Shown: piece by piece, positions 33,944 through 46,128 of the stretch | Numbering within the stretch: position 1 is the stretch's first letter | Layout: each line of letters starts with the position of its first letter | From: [Mycobacterium] zoologicum | GTDB lineage: Bacteria > Actinomycetota > Actinomycetes > Mycobacteriales > Mycobacteriaceae | NCBI RefSeq assembly: GCF_020172665.1 | Contig: NZ_CP083985.1 | Coordinates: 3,738,711 to 3,802,710, forward strand | DNA length: 64,000 bases | Reading direction: 5' to 3' | Notes under the pieces: generated by a model | The model's input: only the letters and a program-made list of their open reading frames with translations | Database searches by the model: none | Told to the model about the DNA's origin: nothing | Made by a program: the position numbers and the translations under genes

Positions 33944-36900
33944 GGCATCGATCGCGCGATAGATGCGCTGTTCACTCACCGGCCGGGGCGTGCCCAGCTG
34001 CTGGGCCCATAGGCTCACTCGTAATTCCTGGATCTGGCGGGCGATGTCGAGCACGTCGTCGTCGTGGTGGCGTGCCGTCGGCAGCGCCGTCAACACGTCT
34101 CGGTAGGCGTCCTGCACCGCATGCACCCGGGCCATCCGATCCCGGTCGGCCTGCGCTGCACGGGGCAGTTGCTCGAGCCGGCGGCCGGCCGCGATGAGGT
34201 AGCGGGTGAGGTCCGACAGGCGGTCGCGCCCGGTGGCAACGACGAATCCGGGTGCCAGCAGCGCGTCCAGCTGACCGTCGATGTCGGCGATCGCCTCGGC
34301 GTGCGCGGCCGGCGGCTGGGCCGGCAGCGCCAGCTGGACGTCACGGGCGGCGGCCAACACCTTCTCGACCCGGGCCAGCACGTCGGCGGTGGCCCGCACC
34401 AGGTGCTCGGCCACGTGAGCGCGCGCCGCGGCGAACTCGTCGCGGGTCCCGACCGGCGAGGGTGTCAGCGCGTCGGTCGCGGCGTCCGCGCAGTCGTCGA
34501 TCAGCGCCGCCAGCGAGCCGTCCGGGTTCGCCTTGAGCATCAGCCTGCTCTGCGAACTCAACTGCCGTTCCACGGCTTTGACCGGCGAGGCCACCGCGCA
34601 GCGCAGCAGCCTGCGAAGGCCCGGCCGCGACGCAAATCGTTGCTGTGCCTCGGTGGCGAACACCCGCAGCCCCGCGGAATCGCCGTCGTCGACCAACGCC
34701 GGGAACCCCCGGACCATTCGCCCCGACACCAGCTGTTGCACGGCCCGCGGCAGGGTGTCCACGTCGTCCGGCCAGTCGCGCAGCCCGGTGCGTTCCCATT
34801 CGGCGCCGACCGCATCAGCCACCGCGTCGCGGGCCGAATCGGCAAGCCGATCCTGCAGGGCGGGAAGATCTTTGCCGCGGGCCACCTCGGTACCGTCGGC
34901 CGCCTCGACGGCGAACGTCACCCGCAGGTGCGCCGGCAGCCGGGTCAGGTCGAAGGCATCGGTGGGCACCGACACCCCGGTGCTGCGGCGCAGCTCAGCC
35001 GTCAGCGCCTCGAGCAGCGGGCCGGTGAGCGACTCGAGTGCCGGGAGCAGCGCGCGGGCGGTGTCGGGTGCGGGAACGAAGTTGCGCCGCAACTCCTTCG
35101 GCAGGGACCGGATCAGCGCGGTGAGCATTTCTTCGCGCAGAGCCGGCACCTGCCAGGCGAATTCGTCACCGCCGAGCCGCGCCAGCACGTCGATCGGCAC
35201 GTGTACGGTGACGCCGTCGTCGGCCGCACCCGGCTCGAACCGGTAGCTCAGCGGGAGCGCGACATCGCCGGCCGCCCAGCTGTCGGGCCGGTCGGCGTCG
35301 ACGGCATCGGTGCGCAGCAACTCGGTGCGGGTGAACGTGAGCAGCTCGGGACTGCGGTGCTGCTGCTTGCGCCACCACCCGTCGAAGTGCCGCGCCGAGA
35401 TCACCTCGGCGGGAATCCTTTTGTCGTAGAGGTCATAGACGGTGTCATCGTCGACTATCAGGTCATGGCGCCGCACCCGGTCCTGCAGCTCCTGCAGTTC
35501 GCTGAGCAGTGCGGCGTTGTCCGCCAGGAACCGGTGTCGGCTCACCCAGTCCCTCTCGACCAGCGCGTGCCGGATGAACAGTTCGCGGGCTACCACCGGG
35601 TCCACCCGCGCATAGCCCACCCGGCGGCGCGCGGCCAGCACCAGTCCGTAGAGCGTCGCCTTTTCGAAGGCCATCACCTCGCCGCGCCGGGCGTCCCAAT
35701 GCGGTTCGCTGTAGCTGCGCTGCACCAGTTCGGCCGCCACCCGCTCGACGGTCTCGGGTGAGATGCGTGCGGCGGTGCGCCCGAACAGCCGGCTGGTCTC
35801 CACCAGCTCGGCCACCACCGTCCAGCGCGGCGGGCGTTTGGCCAGTGCCGATCCGGGTGCCAGCACGAACTTCGAGTTACGCGCCCCGGCGAACTCGCGG
35901 CCGTCGTCGCGGCGCATCCCGACATGCGACAGCAGCCCGGCCAACAGTGCGGCGTGCACGGCCGCCGGTTGCGCCGGCTCCCCCGATTCCCGGATGCCCA
36001 GGTCCGCGGCGATGCTGCGCAGCTGCCCGACCAGATCCTGCCATTCCCGGATCCGCAGGTAGTGCAGGAACTCGTTGCGGCACATCCGGCGAAACGCGCT
36101 GCCGGTCAGGGCTTTCCGCTGATCCGTCAGGTATGCCCACAAGTTGAGGTAGGCGGTGAAATCCGAATCGTCATCGGCGAACCGGGCGTGCTTGGCGCGG
36201 GCCGCCTCCTCCCGGTCGGCCGGGCGCTCCCTGGGGTCGGGGATGGTCAGCGCGGCCGCCAGCACCAGCACCTCACGCACACAGCCCTCGGTCTCGGCGG
36301 CCAGGATCATCCGGCCCAGCCGTGGATCCACCGGCAGCCGGGCCAGCCGCCGCCCGACGGCCGTGATCGTCCCGTCAGCGGTGAACGCACCGAGCTCGAC
36401 CAACAACGCCACCCCGTCGCGGATGCTGCGCGCATCCGGCGGGTCGAGGAAGCCGAAGTCCGCGACCTCCCCCAGCCGCAGCGACGCCATCCGCAGCAGT
36501 ACCGCGGCCAGGTTGGTGCGCAGCACCTCGGGATCGGTGTAACGCGGGCGGGCATCGAAGTCGGCTTCGCTGTAGAGCCGGATGCACACCCCGGGCGCGG
36601 TGCGGCCGCACCGGCCGCTGCGCTGCGAAGCCGACGCCTGCGAGATGGGTTCGATCGGCAACCGCTGCACCTTGAGCCGGCGACTGTAGCGGGAGATGCG
36701 GGCATTGCCCGGGTCGATGACATAGCGGATTCCCGGCACGGTCAGCGAGGTCTCGGCCACGTTGGTGGCCAACACAATCCGTCGACCGGTGCGGGCCGGA
36801 GCGAACACCTTCTGCTGTTCGGCGGTGGACAGCCGCGCGTACAGGGGCAATATCTCGGTACTGGTCAGCCCACCGAGAGCTTCTGCGGTGTCCCGGATCT

Positions 36901-37861
36901 CACGCTCACCGGACAGGAACACCAGGACGTCGCCGGGCGGTTCGGCGGACAGCTCATGCACCGCGTCGACGATCGCCTCGATCTCGTCGCGGGTCTCGGT
37001 GCGGATGATCTCGCGATCGGGATCGTCGGGGTCATCGGGGGCAGCTTTGGCGCCCAAGGCCACCGGCAGTTCCAGTGGTCGATAACGGATCTCGACCGGG
37101 TAGCTGCGGCCCGAGACCTCCACGATGGGCGCACTACCGCCGCCGCCGGCGCCGAAATGTTCTGCAAAGCGCTGCGGTTCGATGGTGGCCGAGGTGATGA
37201 TCACCTTGAGGTCCGGCCGCCGCGGCAGCAACTCACGCAGGTAGCCGAGCAGGAAGTCGACGTTGAGGCTGCGTTCGTGGGCTTCGTCGATGATCAGCGT
37301 GTCGTAGCGCAGCAGCCGGCGGTCGCGTTCGAGTTCGGCGAGCAGAATCCCGTCGGTCATCAGCTTGACCAGCGTGCGGTCCGACACCCGGTCGGTGAAC
37401 CGCACCGCATAGCCGACCACATCGCCGAGCGGGCACCCCAACTCCTCGGCGATGCGCTGGGCCACCGCCCGGGCCGCCAACCGGCGCGGTTGGGTGTGCC
37501 CGATGGTGCCGCGGATACCGCGCCCGAGCTCAAGGCAGATCTTGGGCAGCTGGGTGGTCTTGCCCGACCCGGTCTCACCGGCGACCACCACGACCTGGTG
37601 ATCGCGGATCGCCGCGGCGATCTCGTCACGGCGCGCACTGACCGGCAGGTCGGGATAGCGGACCTCCGGCACCGCGGCGCTACGCGCGGCAACCAGCGCC
37701 TGCGCGGCACCCATCCGCTCGGCCAGCTTCCGCAGCTGCTCGGGCTTTGCGCCGCGCATGTCCTTGAGGCGCCGCCCGAAGTGGACCGCGTCCCGCACGG
37801 TCAGCTCGTCGAGGAGCGTGCGCAGCTGCGCGACGGACGGTTCGACCACTTCGCGAAGCAT
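33932..37861 (-). CDS. hrpA: ATP-dependent RNA helicase HrpA
   Basis: A 1309-residue DEAH-box helicase. [10 protein letters not shown] (motif I), DEAH (II), SATI (III), the RecA2 core with [23 protein letters not shown] (VI), then HA2, OB-fold and the long DUF3418-type C-terminal region typical of bacterial HrpA. It unwinds RNA during translation or rRNA processing. ATG 37861 is the first in frame after clear homology. It is convergent with phoY2 and divergent from pstS. M. tuberculosis, as I recall, has no gene here, so this is a lineage difference. Confidence 0.93.
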   Translation of the reverse strand: MLREVVEPSVAQLRTLLDELTVRDAVHFGRRLKDMRGAKPEQLRKLAERMGAAQALVAARSAAVPEVRYPDLPVSARRDEIAAAIRDHQVVVVAGETGSGKTTQLPKICLELGRGIRGTIGHTQPRRLAARAVAQRIAEELGCPLGDVVGYAVRFTDRVSDRTLVKLMTDGILLAELERDRRLLRYDTLIIDEAHERSLNVDFLLGYLRELLPRRPDLKVIITSATIEPQRFAEHFGAGGGGSAPIVEVSGRSYPVEIRYRPLELPVALGAKAAPDDPDDPDREIIRTETRDEIEAIVDAVHELSAEPPGDVLVFLSGEREIRDTAEALGGLTSTEILPLYARLSTAEQQKVFAPARTGRRIVLATNVAETSLTVPGIRYVIDPGNARISRYSRRLKVQRLPIEPISQASASQRSGRCGRTAPGVCIRLYSEADFDARPRYTDPEVLRTNLAAVLLRMASLRLGEVADFGFLDPPDARSIRDGVALLVELGAFTADGTITAVGRRLARLPVDPRLGRMILAAETEGCVREVLVLAAALTIPDPRERPADREEAARAKHARFADDDSDFTAYLNLWAYLTDQRKALTGSAFRRMCRNEFLHYLRIREWQDLVGQLRSIAADLGIRESGEPAQPAAVHAALLAGLLSHVGMRRDDGREFAGARNSKFVLAPGSALAKRPPRWTVVAELVETSRLFGRTAARISPETVERVAAELVQRSYSEPHWDARRGEVMAFEKATLYGLVLAARRRVGYARVDPVVARELFIRHALVERDWVSRHRFLADNAALLSELQELQDRVRRHDLIVDDDTVYDLYDKRIPAEVISARHFDGWWRKQQHRSPELLTFTRTELLRTDAVDADRPDSWAAGDVALPLSYRFEPGAADDGVTVHVPIDVLARLGGDEFAWQVPALREEMLTALIRSLPKELRRNFVPAPDTARALLPALESLTGPLLEALTAELRRSTGVSVPTDAFDLTRLPAHLRVTFAVEAADGTEVARGKDLPALQDRLADSARDAVADAVGAEWERTGLRDWPDDVDTLPRAVQQLVSGRMVRGFPALVDDGDSAGLRVFATEAQQRFASRPGLRRLLRCAVASPVKAVERQLSSQSRLMLKANPDGSLAALIDDCADAATDALTPSPVGTRDEFAAARAHVAEHLVRATADVLARVEKVLAAARDVQLALPAQPPAAHAEAIADIDGQLDALLAPGFVVATGRDRLSDLTRYLIAAGRRLEQLPRAAQADRDRMARVHAVQDAYRDVLTALPTARHHDDDVLDIARQIQELRVSLWAQQLGTPRPVSEQRIYRAIDALLG

Positions 37862-37919
37862 ACGGACCTGGCCGGCCTACCTGTCATCTGGCATTTAGCA
37901 AGTCCATATCGGCGTCATC

Positions 37920-37983
37920 AGAATTCCACCAGAATTCCACCGTCGGATCATGGCTGTTCACCGTAGCGTAACCTTTGTTCACC
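37920..37983 (+). promoter_or_regulatory. Pho box region before pstS (11-bp repeats)
   Basis: Two GTTCACC copies (37956-37962, 37977-37983) with CGTAACC between, plus a tandem AGAATTCCACC repeated exactly at 37920 and 37931. The 11-bp periodicity fits tandem PhoP/RegX3-type binding in actinobacteria. The A/T-rich stretch TATTAAATA just after it could be the -10 of pstS. The rest of the 245-bp gap shows nothing else. Confidence 0.6.
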
Positions 37984-38106
37984 GTATTAAATAGAGGGAA
38001 ACCGACTCGGCACGCACGTCATTATTTCGGATAGGCGCCCGGGTTTATTCGGTGATGTCGCATAAGCGGTCATCGCCCCTGATTGATTAGTCTGCGAAAG
38101 GTCAAT

Positions 38107-39222
38107 GTGAAACTGAACGGGATTGGTACTGCGCTGGGCATTATGGCGACCGGCGCATTGGTGTTATCCGGGTGCGGTAGCGACAAGAACACCGACACCG
38201 CTGAGAAGACAACCTCGGGCTCGGTCGCCGCCGACGGAAACTGCGGCGGCGCGGAGACTCTGAAGGCCAGCGGGTCGACCGCGCAGCAGAACGCGATGTC
38301 CCGGTTCGTCAAGGCATTCATCGACGAATGTTCGGACCACAACGTCAACTACACCGCCAACGGGTCAGGTGCCGGTATCCGAGAGTTCGTCGGCGGCCAG
38401 ACCGACTTCGCCGGCTCCGACGTCCCGCTGGGCGCCGACGACTACGCCGAGGCGCAGCAGCGCTGCGGCTCCCCGGCATGGAACCTGCCGGTGGTGTTCG
38501 GCCCGATCGCGATCACCTACAACATCGCGGGCGTCGACAACCTGATCCTCGACGGCCCGACCGCCGCGAAGATCTTCAACGGCACCATCACCAGCTGGGA
38601 TGACGCGGCGATCAAGGCACTCAACCCGACCGCCACGCTGCCCGCCCAGCCGATCCACGTGGTGTTCCGCAGCGACGAGTCCGGGACCACCGACAACTTC
38701 CAGCAGTACCTGGACGCCGCCTCCGGTGGGGCCTGGGGCAAGGGCGCCGGTAAGTCCTTCACCGGCGGCGTCGGCGAAGGCGCCAAGGGCAACGACGGCA
38801 CGGCCGGCGCCATCGCGGCCACCGAGGGGGCGATCACCTACAACGAATGGTCATTCGCCCAGGCCAAGAATCTGGCCACCGCCCAGATCGTCACTTCGGC
38901 CGGCCCCGACCCGGTCGCGATCAGCACCGAGTCGGTCGGCAAGACCATCGCCGGTGCCACCATCAAGGGCCAAGGCAACGACCTGGTGCTCGACACGGCG
39001 TCGTTCTACCAGCCGACTCAGACCGGCTCGTACCCGATCGTGCTGGCCACCTACGAGGTGGTGTGCTCGAAATACCCGGACGCCGATGTCGGCACGGCGG
39101 TGCGCCTGTTCCTGAAGTCGACCATCGGCCCCGGCCAGAGCGGTCTGGCCGACAACGGCTACGTGCCGATCCCCGAGGCTTTCAAGGCTCGCCTGGCGTC
39201 CGCGGTCGACGCCATCTCGTGA
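38107..39222 (+). CDS. pstS: Phosphate-binding lipoprotein PstS
   Basis: A 371-residue ABC phosphate-binding protein. It begins with a lipoprotein signal, LVLSGC (lipobox, Cys near residue 24). [34 protein letters not shown] and [16 protein letters not shown] form the phosphate pocket. GTG 38107 follows AAAGG; an upstream TTG is less likely. First gene of pstS-pstC-pstA, corresponding by order to the M. tuberculosis pstS3-pstC2-pstA1 operon. Induction by phosphate starvation is expected from the Pho box upstream. Confidence 0.95.
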   Translation: MKLNGIGTALGIMATGALVLSGCGSDKNTDTAEKTTSGSVAADGNCGGAETLKASGSTAQQNAMSRFVKAFIDECSDHNVNYTANGSGAGIREFVGGQTDFAGSDVPLGADDYAEAQQRCGSPAWNLPVVFGPIAITYNIAGVDNLILDGPTAAKIFNGTITSWDDAAIKALNPTATLPAQPIHVVFRSDESGTTDNFQQYLDAASGGAWGKGAGKSFTGGVGEGAKGNDGTAGAIAATEGAITYNEWSFAQAKNLATAQIVTSAGPDPVAISTESVGKTIAGATIKGQGNDLVLDTASFYQPTQTGSYPIVLATYEVVCSKYPDADVGTAVRLFLKSTIGPGQSGLADNGYVPIPEAFKARLASAVDAIS

Positions 39223-40181
39223 CACCCGGGAATCCGCCGACGTCGCTGATGAGCAGTCGCTCGCCGAGAGGCGAGCGACTGTTCCGGGCGGCAGCGGTCT
39301 CGGCCGGATCGACAGTGGTGGTGGTGATCGCGCTGATCGCGATCTTCCTGCTGGTGCGTGCATTCCCGTCGTTGCTCGCCAACGAGGCGAACTTCTTCAC
39401 CAGCCCGGAGTTCCTCACGAACGATCCCGACCACCTGTCGTTCGGCATCCGGGACCTGCTGATGGTCACGGTGTTGAGCTCGGTGTTCGCGTTGACACTG
39501 GCGGTGCCGATATCGATCGGTATCGCAATCTTCCTCACCCAGTACGCGCCCCGCCGGCTGACCCGGCCGTTTGCCGTGGTGGTCGACCTGCTGGCGGCGG
39601 TGCCGTCCATCATCTTCGGCCTGTGGGGGATCTTCGTGCTGGCGCCGATGCTGGTGCCGCTGATGCGATTCCTCCACCGTCACTTCGGCTGGCTGTTCCT
39701 GTTCGACAAGGGCAACGTGTCGCTGGCCGGCGGCGGCACGATCTTCACCGCGGGAATCGTGCTGGCCGTGATGATCCTGCCGATCATCACCTCGGTCTCG
39801 CGGGAGGTATTTCGGCAGACCCCGGTCGCTCACATCGAAGCCGCCCACGCCCTGGGAGCCACTCGCTGGGAGGTGGTCCGCATGGCGGTGCTGCCCTACG
39901 GCCGCAGCGGCGTGATCGCCGCGGCGATGCTGGGCCTGGGGCGCGCCCTGGGTGAGACGGTCGCGATGCTGATCATCCTGCGGGCTGCGGCAAAGCCTGG
40001 GAACTGGTCGCTGTTCGACGGCGGGTACACGTTCGCATCCAAAATCGCGTCGGCGGCGGCGGAGTTCAGCGCCCCGCTGCCTACCGGCGCCTACATCGCC
40101 GCGGGGTTCGCATTGTTCGCGCTCACATTCTTCGTCAATGCCGCTGCTCGCGCGGTAGCCGGCGGCAAGGTCAACGGATGA
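39219..40181 (+). CDS. pstC2: Phosphate ABC permease PstC (PstC2-like)
   Basis: A 320-residue permease with six hydrophobic segments and the EAA-type loop [25 protein letters not shown] that contacts Pst[21 protein letters not shown] and [22 protein letters not shown] are family-typical and closely match PstC2 of M. tuberculosis from memory. GTG 39219 overlaps the pstS stop (GTGA); ATG 39249 is the alternative. Overlaps pstA by 4 bp. Confidence 0.93.
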   Translation: MTPGNPPTSLMSSRSPRGERLFRAAAVSAGSTVVVVIALIAIFLLVRAFPSLLANEANFFTSPEFLTNDPDHLSFGIRDLLMVTVLSSVFALTLAVPISIGIAIFLTQYAPRRLTRPFAVVVDLLAAVPSIIFGLWGIFVLAPMLVPLMRFLHRHFGWLFLFDKGNVSLAGGGTIFTAGIVLAVMILPIITSVSREVFRQTPVAHIEAAHALGATRWEVVRMAVLPYGRSGVIAAAMLGLGRALGETVAMLIILRAAAKPGNWSLFDGGYTFASKIASAAAEFSAPLPTGAYIAAGFALFALTFFVNAAARAVAGGKVNG

Positions 40182-41092
40182 GCACCCAACTGCTCGACGC
40201 ACCGGTCAAACCGTCGGTGCCACGTCGCCGCCATCACCTCAGCATGCGGCGCCGGTTGACCGACAAGCTGGCCACGGCGGCGTTCACCGCCTCGTTCGCC
40301 GTCGCGGCGGTCCCGTTGGTCTGGCTGCTCTGGGTCGTGGTGGCCCGAGGTTGGCACGCGATCATCAATCTCGACTGGTGGACGCACTCGCTACGAGGCG
40401 TCCTGCCCGAAGAGTTTGCCGGCGGGGTGTACCACGCGCTGTACGGCACCCTGGTGCAGGCTGGGATCGCCGCCGCGCTGGCGGTGCCGCTGGGGCTGAT
40501 GACGGCCATCTACCTGATCGAGTACGGCGGCGGCCGATGGGCGCGAGTGACCACCTTCATGGTCGACGTGCTTGCCGGGGTGCCGTCGATCGTGGCGTCG
40601 CTGTTCGTCTTCAGCCTCTGGATCGCCACCCTGCGATTCGAGCAGAGCGCGTTCGCGGTGTCACTGGCGCTGGCCCTGCTGATGTTGCCGATCGTGGTGC
40701 GCTCCACCGAGGAGATGCTGCGCCTGGTCCCCGACGAACTGCGGGAGGCCAGCTACGCGCTGGGTGTGCCGCGATGGAAAACGATCCTGCGTGTCGTCAT
40801 TCCCACCGCACTCTCGGGCATTCTGTCGGGAATCTTCTTGTCGATCGCCCGGATCATGGGTGAGACCGCGCCGGTATTGGTGCTGGTGGGCTACAGCCGT
40901 TCGATCAACTACGACATCTTTCACGAGAACATGGCCTCGCTACCGCTGCTGATCTACTCCGAGCTGGGGAACCCGCAGGCGGCCGGGGCTGCCCGGGTCT
41001 GGGGTGCGGCGTTGACGCTGATCATCCTGGTCGCGATCAGCGCGATCGTGGCGGCCGTGGCGACTCGGCTGACCTCGGTCCACGATCGCTGA
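40178..41092 (+). CDS. pstA1: Phosphate ABC permease PstA (PstA1-like)
   Basis: A 304-residue permease, six membrane helices, with [25 protein letters not shown] as the coupling loop and [21 protein letters not shown]. This operon has no pstB of its own; the ATPase would come from the pstB genes on the opposite strand (44428 or 45329). Ends convergent with pknD. Confidence 0.93.
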   Translation: MSTQLLDAPVKPSVPRRRHHLSMRRRLTDKLATAAFTASFAVAAVPLVWLLWVVVARGWHAIINLDWWTHSLRGVLPEEFAGGVYHALYGTLVQAGIAAALAVPLGLMTAIYLIEYGGGRWARVTTFMVDVLAGVPSIVASLFVFSLWIATLRFEQSAFAVSLALALLMLPIVVRSTEEMLRLVPDELREASYALGVPRWKTILRVVIPTALSGILSGIFLSIARIMGETAPVLVLVGYSRSINYDIFHENMASLPLLIYSELGNPQAAGAARVWGAALTLIILVAISAIVAAVATRLTSVHDR

Positions 41093-41128
41093 CCGGCGAA
41101 GCTGGAACCGCCGCGAAAAGTCCGCGGT

Positions 41129-43159
41129 TCAGCCCCGCGGTTCGGCGCCGCCGACCAGTTTCACCACCCGGTTGTTGCCGCGGTCGGCGACATAAAGGGT
41201 GTCGCCCGAACCGACCACTACCTGCAGCGGGGTGTTCAGGCCGGTGAACGGCATCTTCGTCTGAGTATTGGCCCCAGCGGCCAGCTTCAGCACGGTGTGG
41301 CTGTCGTGGTTGGTGACGTAGACGTTGCCGGCCCCGTCGACGGTGACGCCCCACGGGGCATCGAGACCGGTGAACGGGAGCACGCTCTGGGTGTTGGATC
41401 CGGCGGCCAGCCGCACCACCCGATCATTGTCGGTGTCGGTGACGTAGACGTTGCCGGCGGAGTCGACGGCCACGTCGTCGGGGTTGTGCAGACCGGCGAA
41501 CGGCAGCACCACCTGGCTGTCAGCCCCGGCCGGCAACTTGACCACCCGGTTGTTGCCCCGATCGGCGACGTAGACGCTGCCGGCGTTGTCCACCACCAGG
41601 CCTTCCGGATAGTTCAGCCCGGTGAACGGCAGCTCGGACTGGGCGTGGGAATCCGGGTCGAGCTTCACCACCCGATTGTTGAAATCGGTGACGTACACCG
41701 CGCCGGTTCGATCGACGGCTACCCCTTGCGGCTCGTAGAGCCCGGTGAACGGCAGCATCACCGGGGTGTGCGATCCAGGTTCCAGCTTCACGACCCGGCC
41801 GTACATGCTCTGGTTGGTGACGTAGATGTTTCCGCTGCCGTCCAGCGCCAACCCGCCCGGCGAGAGCCGGAAGCTCAGGCCGTCCAGGGGCAGCACGCTC
41901 TGCCCGTTGACCGACGCCGGCGCTGACGCCGACGCCCCGGGAGACGTATCCGAGCGGTGGGTGATCACGTAGCCGCCCGCCCCGACCACGACCAGCAGCG
42001 CAGCGGCTGCCGCGGCCGACACCAGCCAGCGGCGATCGCCGCGGTTCTTTGTCTCGGCGGCGAATTCCGGCACGGCAGGCGAGGACTGCTGCGGCGGGTG
42101 GTCCCGCCAACCGGTGATGGCGGGCCGCACCTGGGTCTGCCCGTGCGGCTGGTCGTAGGCGTTCGGTTCGTAGGTGCGCTGTTCGTAGCCGACCAGCTCC
42201 TGCCGGTATCCGTTGGCGGGCGAGCTCCCGCCACCGTTAGTGGCGGCACCGACGGCGCTGGCCATTCGGGTGGCCACCCCACCCTGCTCCACGATCATCG
42301 CGGCCTGATGCTGCTCTGCGGTGGTCAGCGCATCGTGTGCGGCGCGTGCCAGCTCACCGGCGCTGCTGTATCGATCCCGCGGGTTCTTCGCCATCCCTCT
42401 GGCGATCACCTGGTCCAGTGCGTGCGGTACGTGGCCCGGCCGTAGCTGACTGGGCCGCGGGGCGGGTTCCATCAGATGTGAGGCGACCAGTCGTTCAATG
42501 GTCTCGGCCCGGTACGGCGGCTGGCCGCTCAGACACTCGCTCAGCACACAGGCCAGCGAATAGATGTCGGCGCGGTAGTCGACCTCGCCCCCACGGAACC
42601 GCTCCGGGGCCATGTAGTTGTAGGTGCCCAGCGCCATCCCGGTCTGGGTCAGGCCGGGATCTGCCGCGGCGCGGGCAATGCCGAAGTCGACAAGGTAGGC
42701 GAAGTCACCCCGGGTGAGCAGGATGTTCGCCGGCTTGATGTCGCGATGGGTGATTCCTCCGGCGTGCGCCGCGTCCAGGGCGGCGGCCACCTGTTCGACC
42801 ACCGCCACCGCTCGAGCCGGGGCCAACGGGCCGAAGCGCTGCAACTCCATGCCCAGGTCATCTCCGTCGATCAGCCGCATCTCGACGAACATCTGACCGT
42901 CGATCTCGCCGTAGTCGTGGATGGGTACCACGTGCGGCTCGGTGAGCCTGCCCGCCGCGTCGGCCTCGCGCTGCATCCGGATCCGGAATGCCGGATTGCC
43001 CGACAGCACGGGAGTGATCAGTTTCAGTGCGACCGATCGGTGCTTGCGGGTGTCCTCGGCCTCATAGACCTCACCCATGCCGCCCCGCCCCAGCAGCCGA
43101 AGCAACCGGTAAGGACCGAATTGGGAACCCACCCGCGAAGCAGATCCGCTATCGTTCAC
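41129..43159 (-). CDS. pknD: Ser/Thr protein kinase PknD with NHL beta-propeller
   Basis: A 676-residue receptor kinase. Kinase domain 17-275 (GRGGMGEVYEA, Lys46, HRDIKPANIL with Asp140, DFGIA), juxtamembrane linker, one membrane helix near 380-400, and an extracellular six-bladed NHL propeller (about 420-676) made of 42-residue repeats such as LPFTGLNYPEGLVVD...VYVADRGNNRVVKL. M. tuberculosis PknD has the same layout and also lies between pst genes, next to pstS2. The propeller is a sensor or adhesion domain. GTG 43159 has GGAGC upstream; Pho-like boxes follow at 43209. Confidence 0.95.
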   Translation of the reverse strand: MNDSGSASRVGSQFGPYRLLRLLGRGGMGEVYEAEDTRKHRSVALKLITPVLSGNPAFRIRMQREADAAGRLTEPHVVPIHDYGEIDGQMFVEMRLIDGDDLGMELQRFGPLAPARAVAVVEQVAAALDAAHAGGITHRDIKPANILLTRGDFAYLVDFGIARAAADPGLTQTGMALGTYNYMAPERFRGGEVDYRADIYSLACVLSECLSGQPPYRAETIERLVASHLMEPAPRPSQLRPGHVPHALDQVIARGMAKNPRDRYSSAGELARAAHDALTTAEQHQAAMIVEQGGVATRMASAVGAATNGGGSSPANGYRQELVGYEQRTYEPNAYDQPHGQTQVRPAITGWRDHPPQQSSPAVPEFAAETKNRGDRRWLVSAAAAAALLVVVGAGGYVITHRSDTSPGASASAPASVNGQSVLPLDGLSFRLSPGGLALDGSGNIYVTNQSMYGRVVKLEPGSHTPVMLPFTGLYEPQGVAVDRTGAVYVTDFNNRVVKLDPDSHAQSELPFTGLNYPEGLVVDNAGSVYVADRGNNRVVKLPAGADSQVVLPFAGLHNPDDVAVDSAGNVYVTDTDNDRVVRLAAGSNTQSVLPFTGLDAPWGVTVDGAGNVYVTNHDSHTVLKLAAGANTQTKMPFTGLNTPLQVVVGSGDTLYVADRGNNRVVKLVGGAEPRG

Positions 43160-43208
43160 GATGCTCCATTCACCCGGTCACGATCGGCATCAAGCAATCA
43201 ACTGTTGC

Positions 43209-43237
43209 GGTGAACAGAAGATTAACCAAAGGTTACC
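43209..43237 (-). promoter_or_regulatory. Pho-box-like triple repeat before pknD
   Basis: On the minus strand three 7-mers, GGTAACC, GTTAATC and GTTCACC, begin exactly 11 bp apart (plus-strand positions 43231, 43220, 43209), about 50 bp upstream of pknD. They lie in the 109-bp gap after pstS and give pknD its own potential phosphate-starvation promoter. Confidence 0.5.
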
Positions 43238-43268
43238 AGCGAAAAGTGATCGTCGCAGATCTCGGCGA

Positions 43269-44372
43269 TCAGGAAACTGCGTCGACGGCCGTCTTCAATT
43301 TCGAAGTGAATTCCGGCGGCAGCGGAATATAGCCGTACTGGTCCAGATCCTGCTGTCCGTCGCCGATCGCCGCTTGCATAAACGCCTTGACCGCTTGGGC
43401 CGTCGCCGAGTCAGGGTATTGCGAGCAGACGATCTCGTAGGTCACCAGCACGATCGGGTAGGCACCTGCCACGGTCGGCTTGTAGAACGAGGAGGTGTCC
43501 ACCACCAGATCGTTCCCGGCGCCGCTGAACTTGGCTCCGGCGATGGTCTTGTCCACCGAGTCGACAGAGATGGTCACCGGCTGCGGGCCGGCAGAGGTGA
43601 CTATCTGGGCCATGTTGAGCTCGCGCCCCACCGCATAGGACCACTCGTTGTAGGTGATCGACCCCTCGGTGGTGCGCAACATCGCCGAGGTGCCGTCGTT
43701 GCCCGCCGCTCCGACACCGGTGCCACCGTTGAAAGCCTTGCCCACACCGCGGCCCCAGCCGCCGTCGGAGGCGACGTCGAGGTACTTCTGAAAATTGTCG
43801 GTGGTTCCGGAGTCATCGCTGCGGAATACCACGTGAATGGGCTCGGCGGGCAACGCCGCATCTTTGTTGAGAGCTTTCAGCGCGGGGTCATCCCACTTGG
43901 TGATGGTGCCGTTGAAGATCTTGGCCAACGTGGGCCCGTCCAGATCGAGTTCGTTGACGCCGCCGATGTTGTAGGTCACGGCGATCGGACCGAAGACCGT
44001 CGGCAGATGCCAGGGCGTCGAGCCGCATCGCGCCGCCACCCGCTGCGGCTCACCGTTCGACGGATCAAGCGGAGAGTCTGACCCAGCCAAATCGGTTTGC
44101 CCACCGGCGAATTCAGCGATGCCGTTGCCAGATCCATTGGCCCGATAGTCCAGGGTGTAGTCCGGGCAGGCCCGGATGTAGGCGTAGACGAACTGTTCGA
44201 TCGCATGCGCCTGAGCCGTCGAGCCACTCGCGGTCAGCTTCTGCTTGCCGCCGCACTGCACTTCCGAGGAGCCCGAACCTGACGAAGACGATTGCCCGAC
44301 ACCGCATCCCACGACCGTGAGCAGCACGACCGCCAGCAGACTCGAGACGATACCGAATCGCTTGGTCTTCAC
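43269..44372 (-). CDS. pstS2: Phosphate-binding lipoprotein PstS (PstS2-like)
   Basis: A 367-residue PstS with lipoprotein signal (LLTVVGCG), [34 protein letters not shown] and [16 protein letters not shown]. It lies between pstB and pknD on the minus strand, exactly as pstS2 does in M. tuberculosis. Distinct in sequence from the PstS at 38107 and 48055. The 55-bp gap to the upstream pstB shows no clear Pho box, so it is probably expressed from the pst operon behind it. Confidence 0.92.
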   Translation of the reverse strand: MKTKRFGIVSSLLAVVLLTVVGCGVGQSSSSGSGSSEVQCGGKQKLTASGSTAQAHAIEQFVYAYIRACPDYTLDYRANGSGNGIAEFAGGQTDLAGSDSPLDPSNGEPQRVAARCGSTPWHLPTVFGPIAVTYNIGGVNELDLDGPTLAKIFNGTITKWDDPALKALNKDAALPAEPIHVVFRSDDSGTTDNFQKYLDVASDGGWGRGVGKAFNGGTGVGAAGNDGTSAMLRTTEGSITYNEWSYAVGRELNMAQIVTSAGPQPVTISVDSVDKTIAGAKFSGAGNDLVVDTSSFYKPTVAGAYPIVLVTYEIVCSQYPDSATAQAVKAFMQAAIGDGQQDLDQYGYIPLPPEFTSKLKTAVDAVS

Positions 44373-44427
44373 GGCACTCCTCGGCGGTCAGCGTGACAAC
44401 CCCAAGCTAGCCGGACGTGGTAATAGG

Positions 44428-45204
44428 TCAGCCAAAGCGGCCCGAGATGTAGTCCTCGGTTTCCTTAAGTCTCGGATTAGAGAAGATTTTCTCGGTGTCA
44501 TCGATCTCGACCAACCGGCCGGGTTTACCGACCGCCTCCAGGTTGAAGAACGCGGTCTGGTCACTCACCCGCGCCGCCTGCTGCATGTTGTGGGTGACGA
44601 TCACGATGGTGTACTCCTGCTTGAGCTGGGAGATCAGCTCTTCGATGGCCATCGTCGAGATGGGATCCAACGCCGAGCAGGGCTCATCCATCAACAGCAC
44701 ATCCGGCTGCACCGCGATAGCCCGGGCAATACACAGTCGCTGCTGCTGGCCGCCCGAGAGCCCGCCGCCGGGCTTGTCGAGACGATCCTTGACCTCGTTC
44801 CACAAGTTCGCCCCGCGCAACGATTGCTCGACGGTCTCGTCAAGCAACTTGCGGTTGCGCACCCCTTGCAGGGTCAGCCCGGCGACCACATTGTCGCGAA
44901 TCGACATGGTGGGAAACGGATTTGGGCGCTGAAACACCATCCCGATCGCCTTGCGCACCCCCACCGGGTCGATCCCGGGTTGGTAGATGCACTCGCCGTC
45001 GAGCAGCACCGAACCCTCAACCCGTGCCCCCGGGATGACCTCGTGCATCCGGTTGAGGGTGCGCAACACCGTCGACTTACCGCAGCCCGACGGCCCGATG
45101 AACGCGGTAACACTGCGCGGAGGTACCGACAACGTCACGTCAGCAACCGCGTGAAACGCCCCGTAGTAGATGTTGACGTCGCTCAGGTCCAACCTTTTGG
45201 CCAC
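44428..45204 (-). CDS. pstB: Phosphate ABC ATPase PstB (tandem copy 2)
   Basis: A 258-residue ABC ATPase with GPSGCGKST (Walker A), [15 protein letters not shown] (signature), [12 protein letters not shown] (Walker B) and THNMQQA (H-loop). GTG 45204 follows GGAGAAGG. It is about 90% identical by eye (two dozen differences) to the pstB copy at 45329, including the C-terminal [11 protein letters not shown]; the duplication is 125 bp apart. The longer frame to 45405 has no homology. Energises PstC/PstA. Confidence 0.95.
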   Translation of the reverse strand: MAKRLDLSDVNIYYGAFHAVADVTLSVPPRSVTAFIGPSGCGKSTVLRTLNRMHEVIPGARVEGSVLLDGECIYQPGIDPVGVRKAIGMVFQRPNPFPTMSIRDNVVAGLTLQGVRNRKLLDETVEQSLRGANLWNEVKDRLDKPGGGLSGGQQQRLCIARAIAVQPDVLLMDEPCSALDPISTMAIEELISQLKQEYTIVIVTHNMQQAARVSDQTAFFNLEAVGKPGRLVEIDDTEKIFSNPRLKETEDYISGRFG

Positions 45205-45328
45205 CGGCAGCCTTCTCCTCACTCGACTCACGCAACGATCTGCGCGCCAGCCTAGCCACGATCCCGAGTCTGCAATGTGGAGGAAAGTCTGGACCCTGCC
45301 GAGGCGCACCGCGAGGCGCCGCGCAGAC

Positions 45329-46105
<777 letters not shown>

Positions 46106-46128
46106 CGTGCAGCTCTCCTTGGACTCAA

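Noticed and set aside
35924..37966. 680-codon plus-strand frame opposite hrpA
   Set aside because: Mirror frame of a high-GC helicase gene; composition is low-complexity and no domain is recognisable.
41150..41890. DNA tandem repeats of about 126-129 bp
   Set aside because: These are the coding repeats of the PknD NHL propeller and not an independent element.
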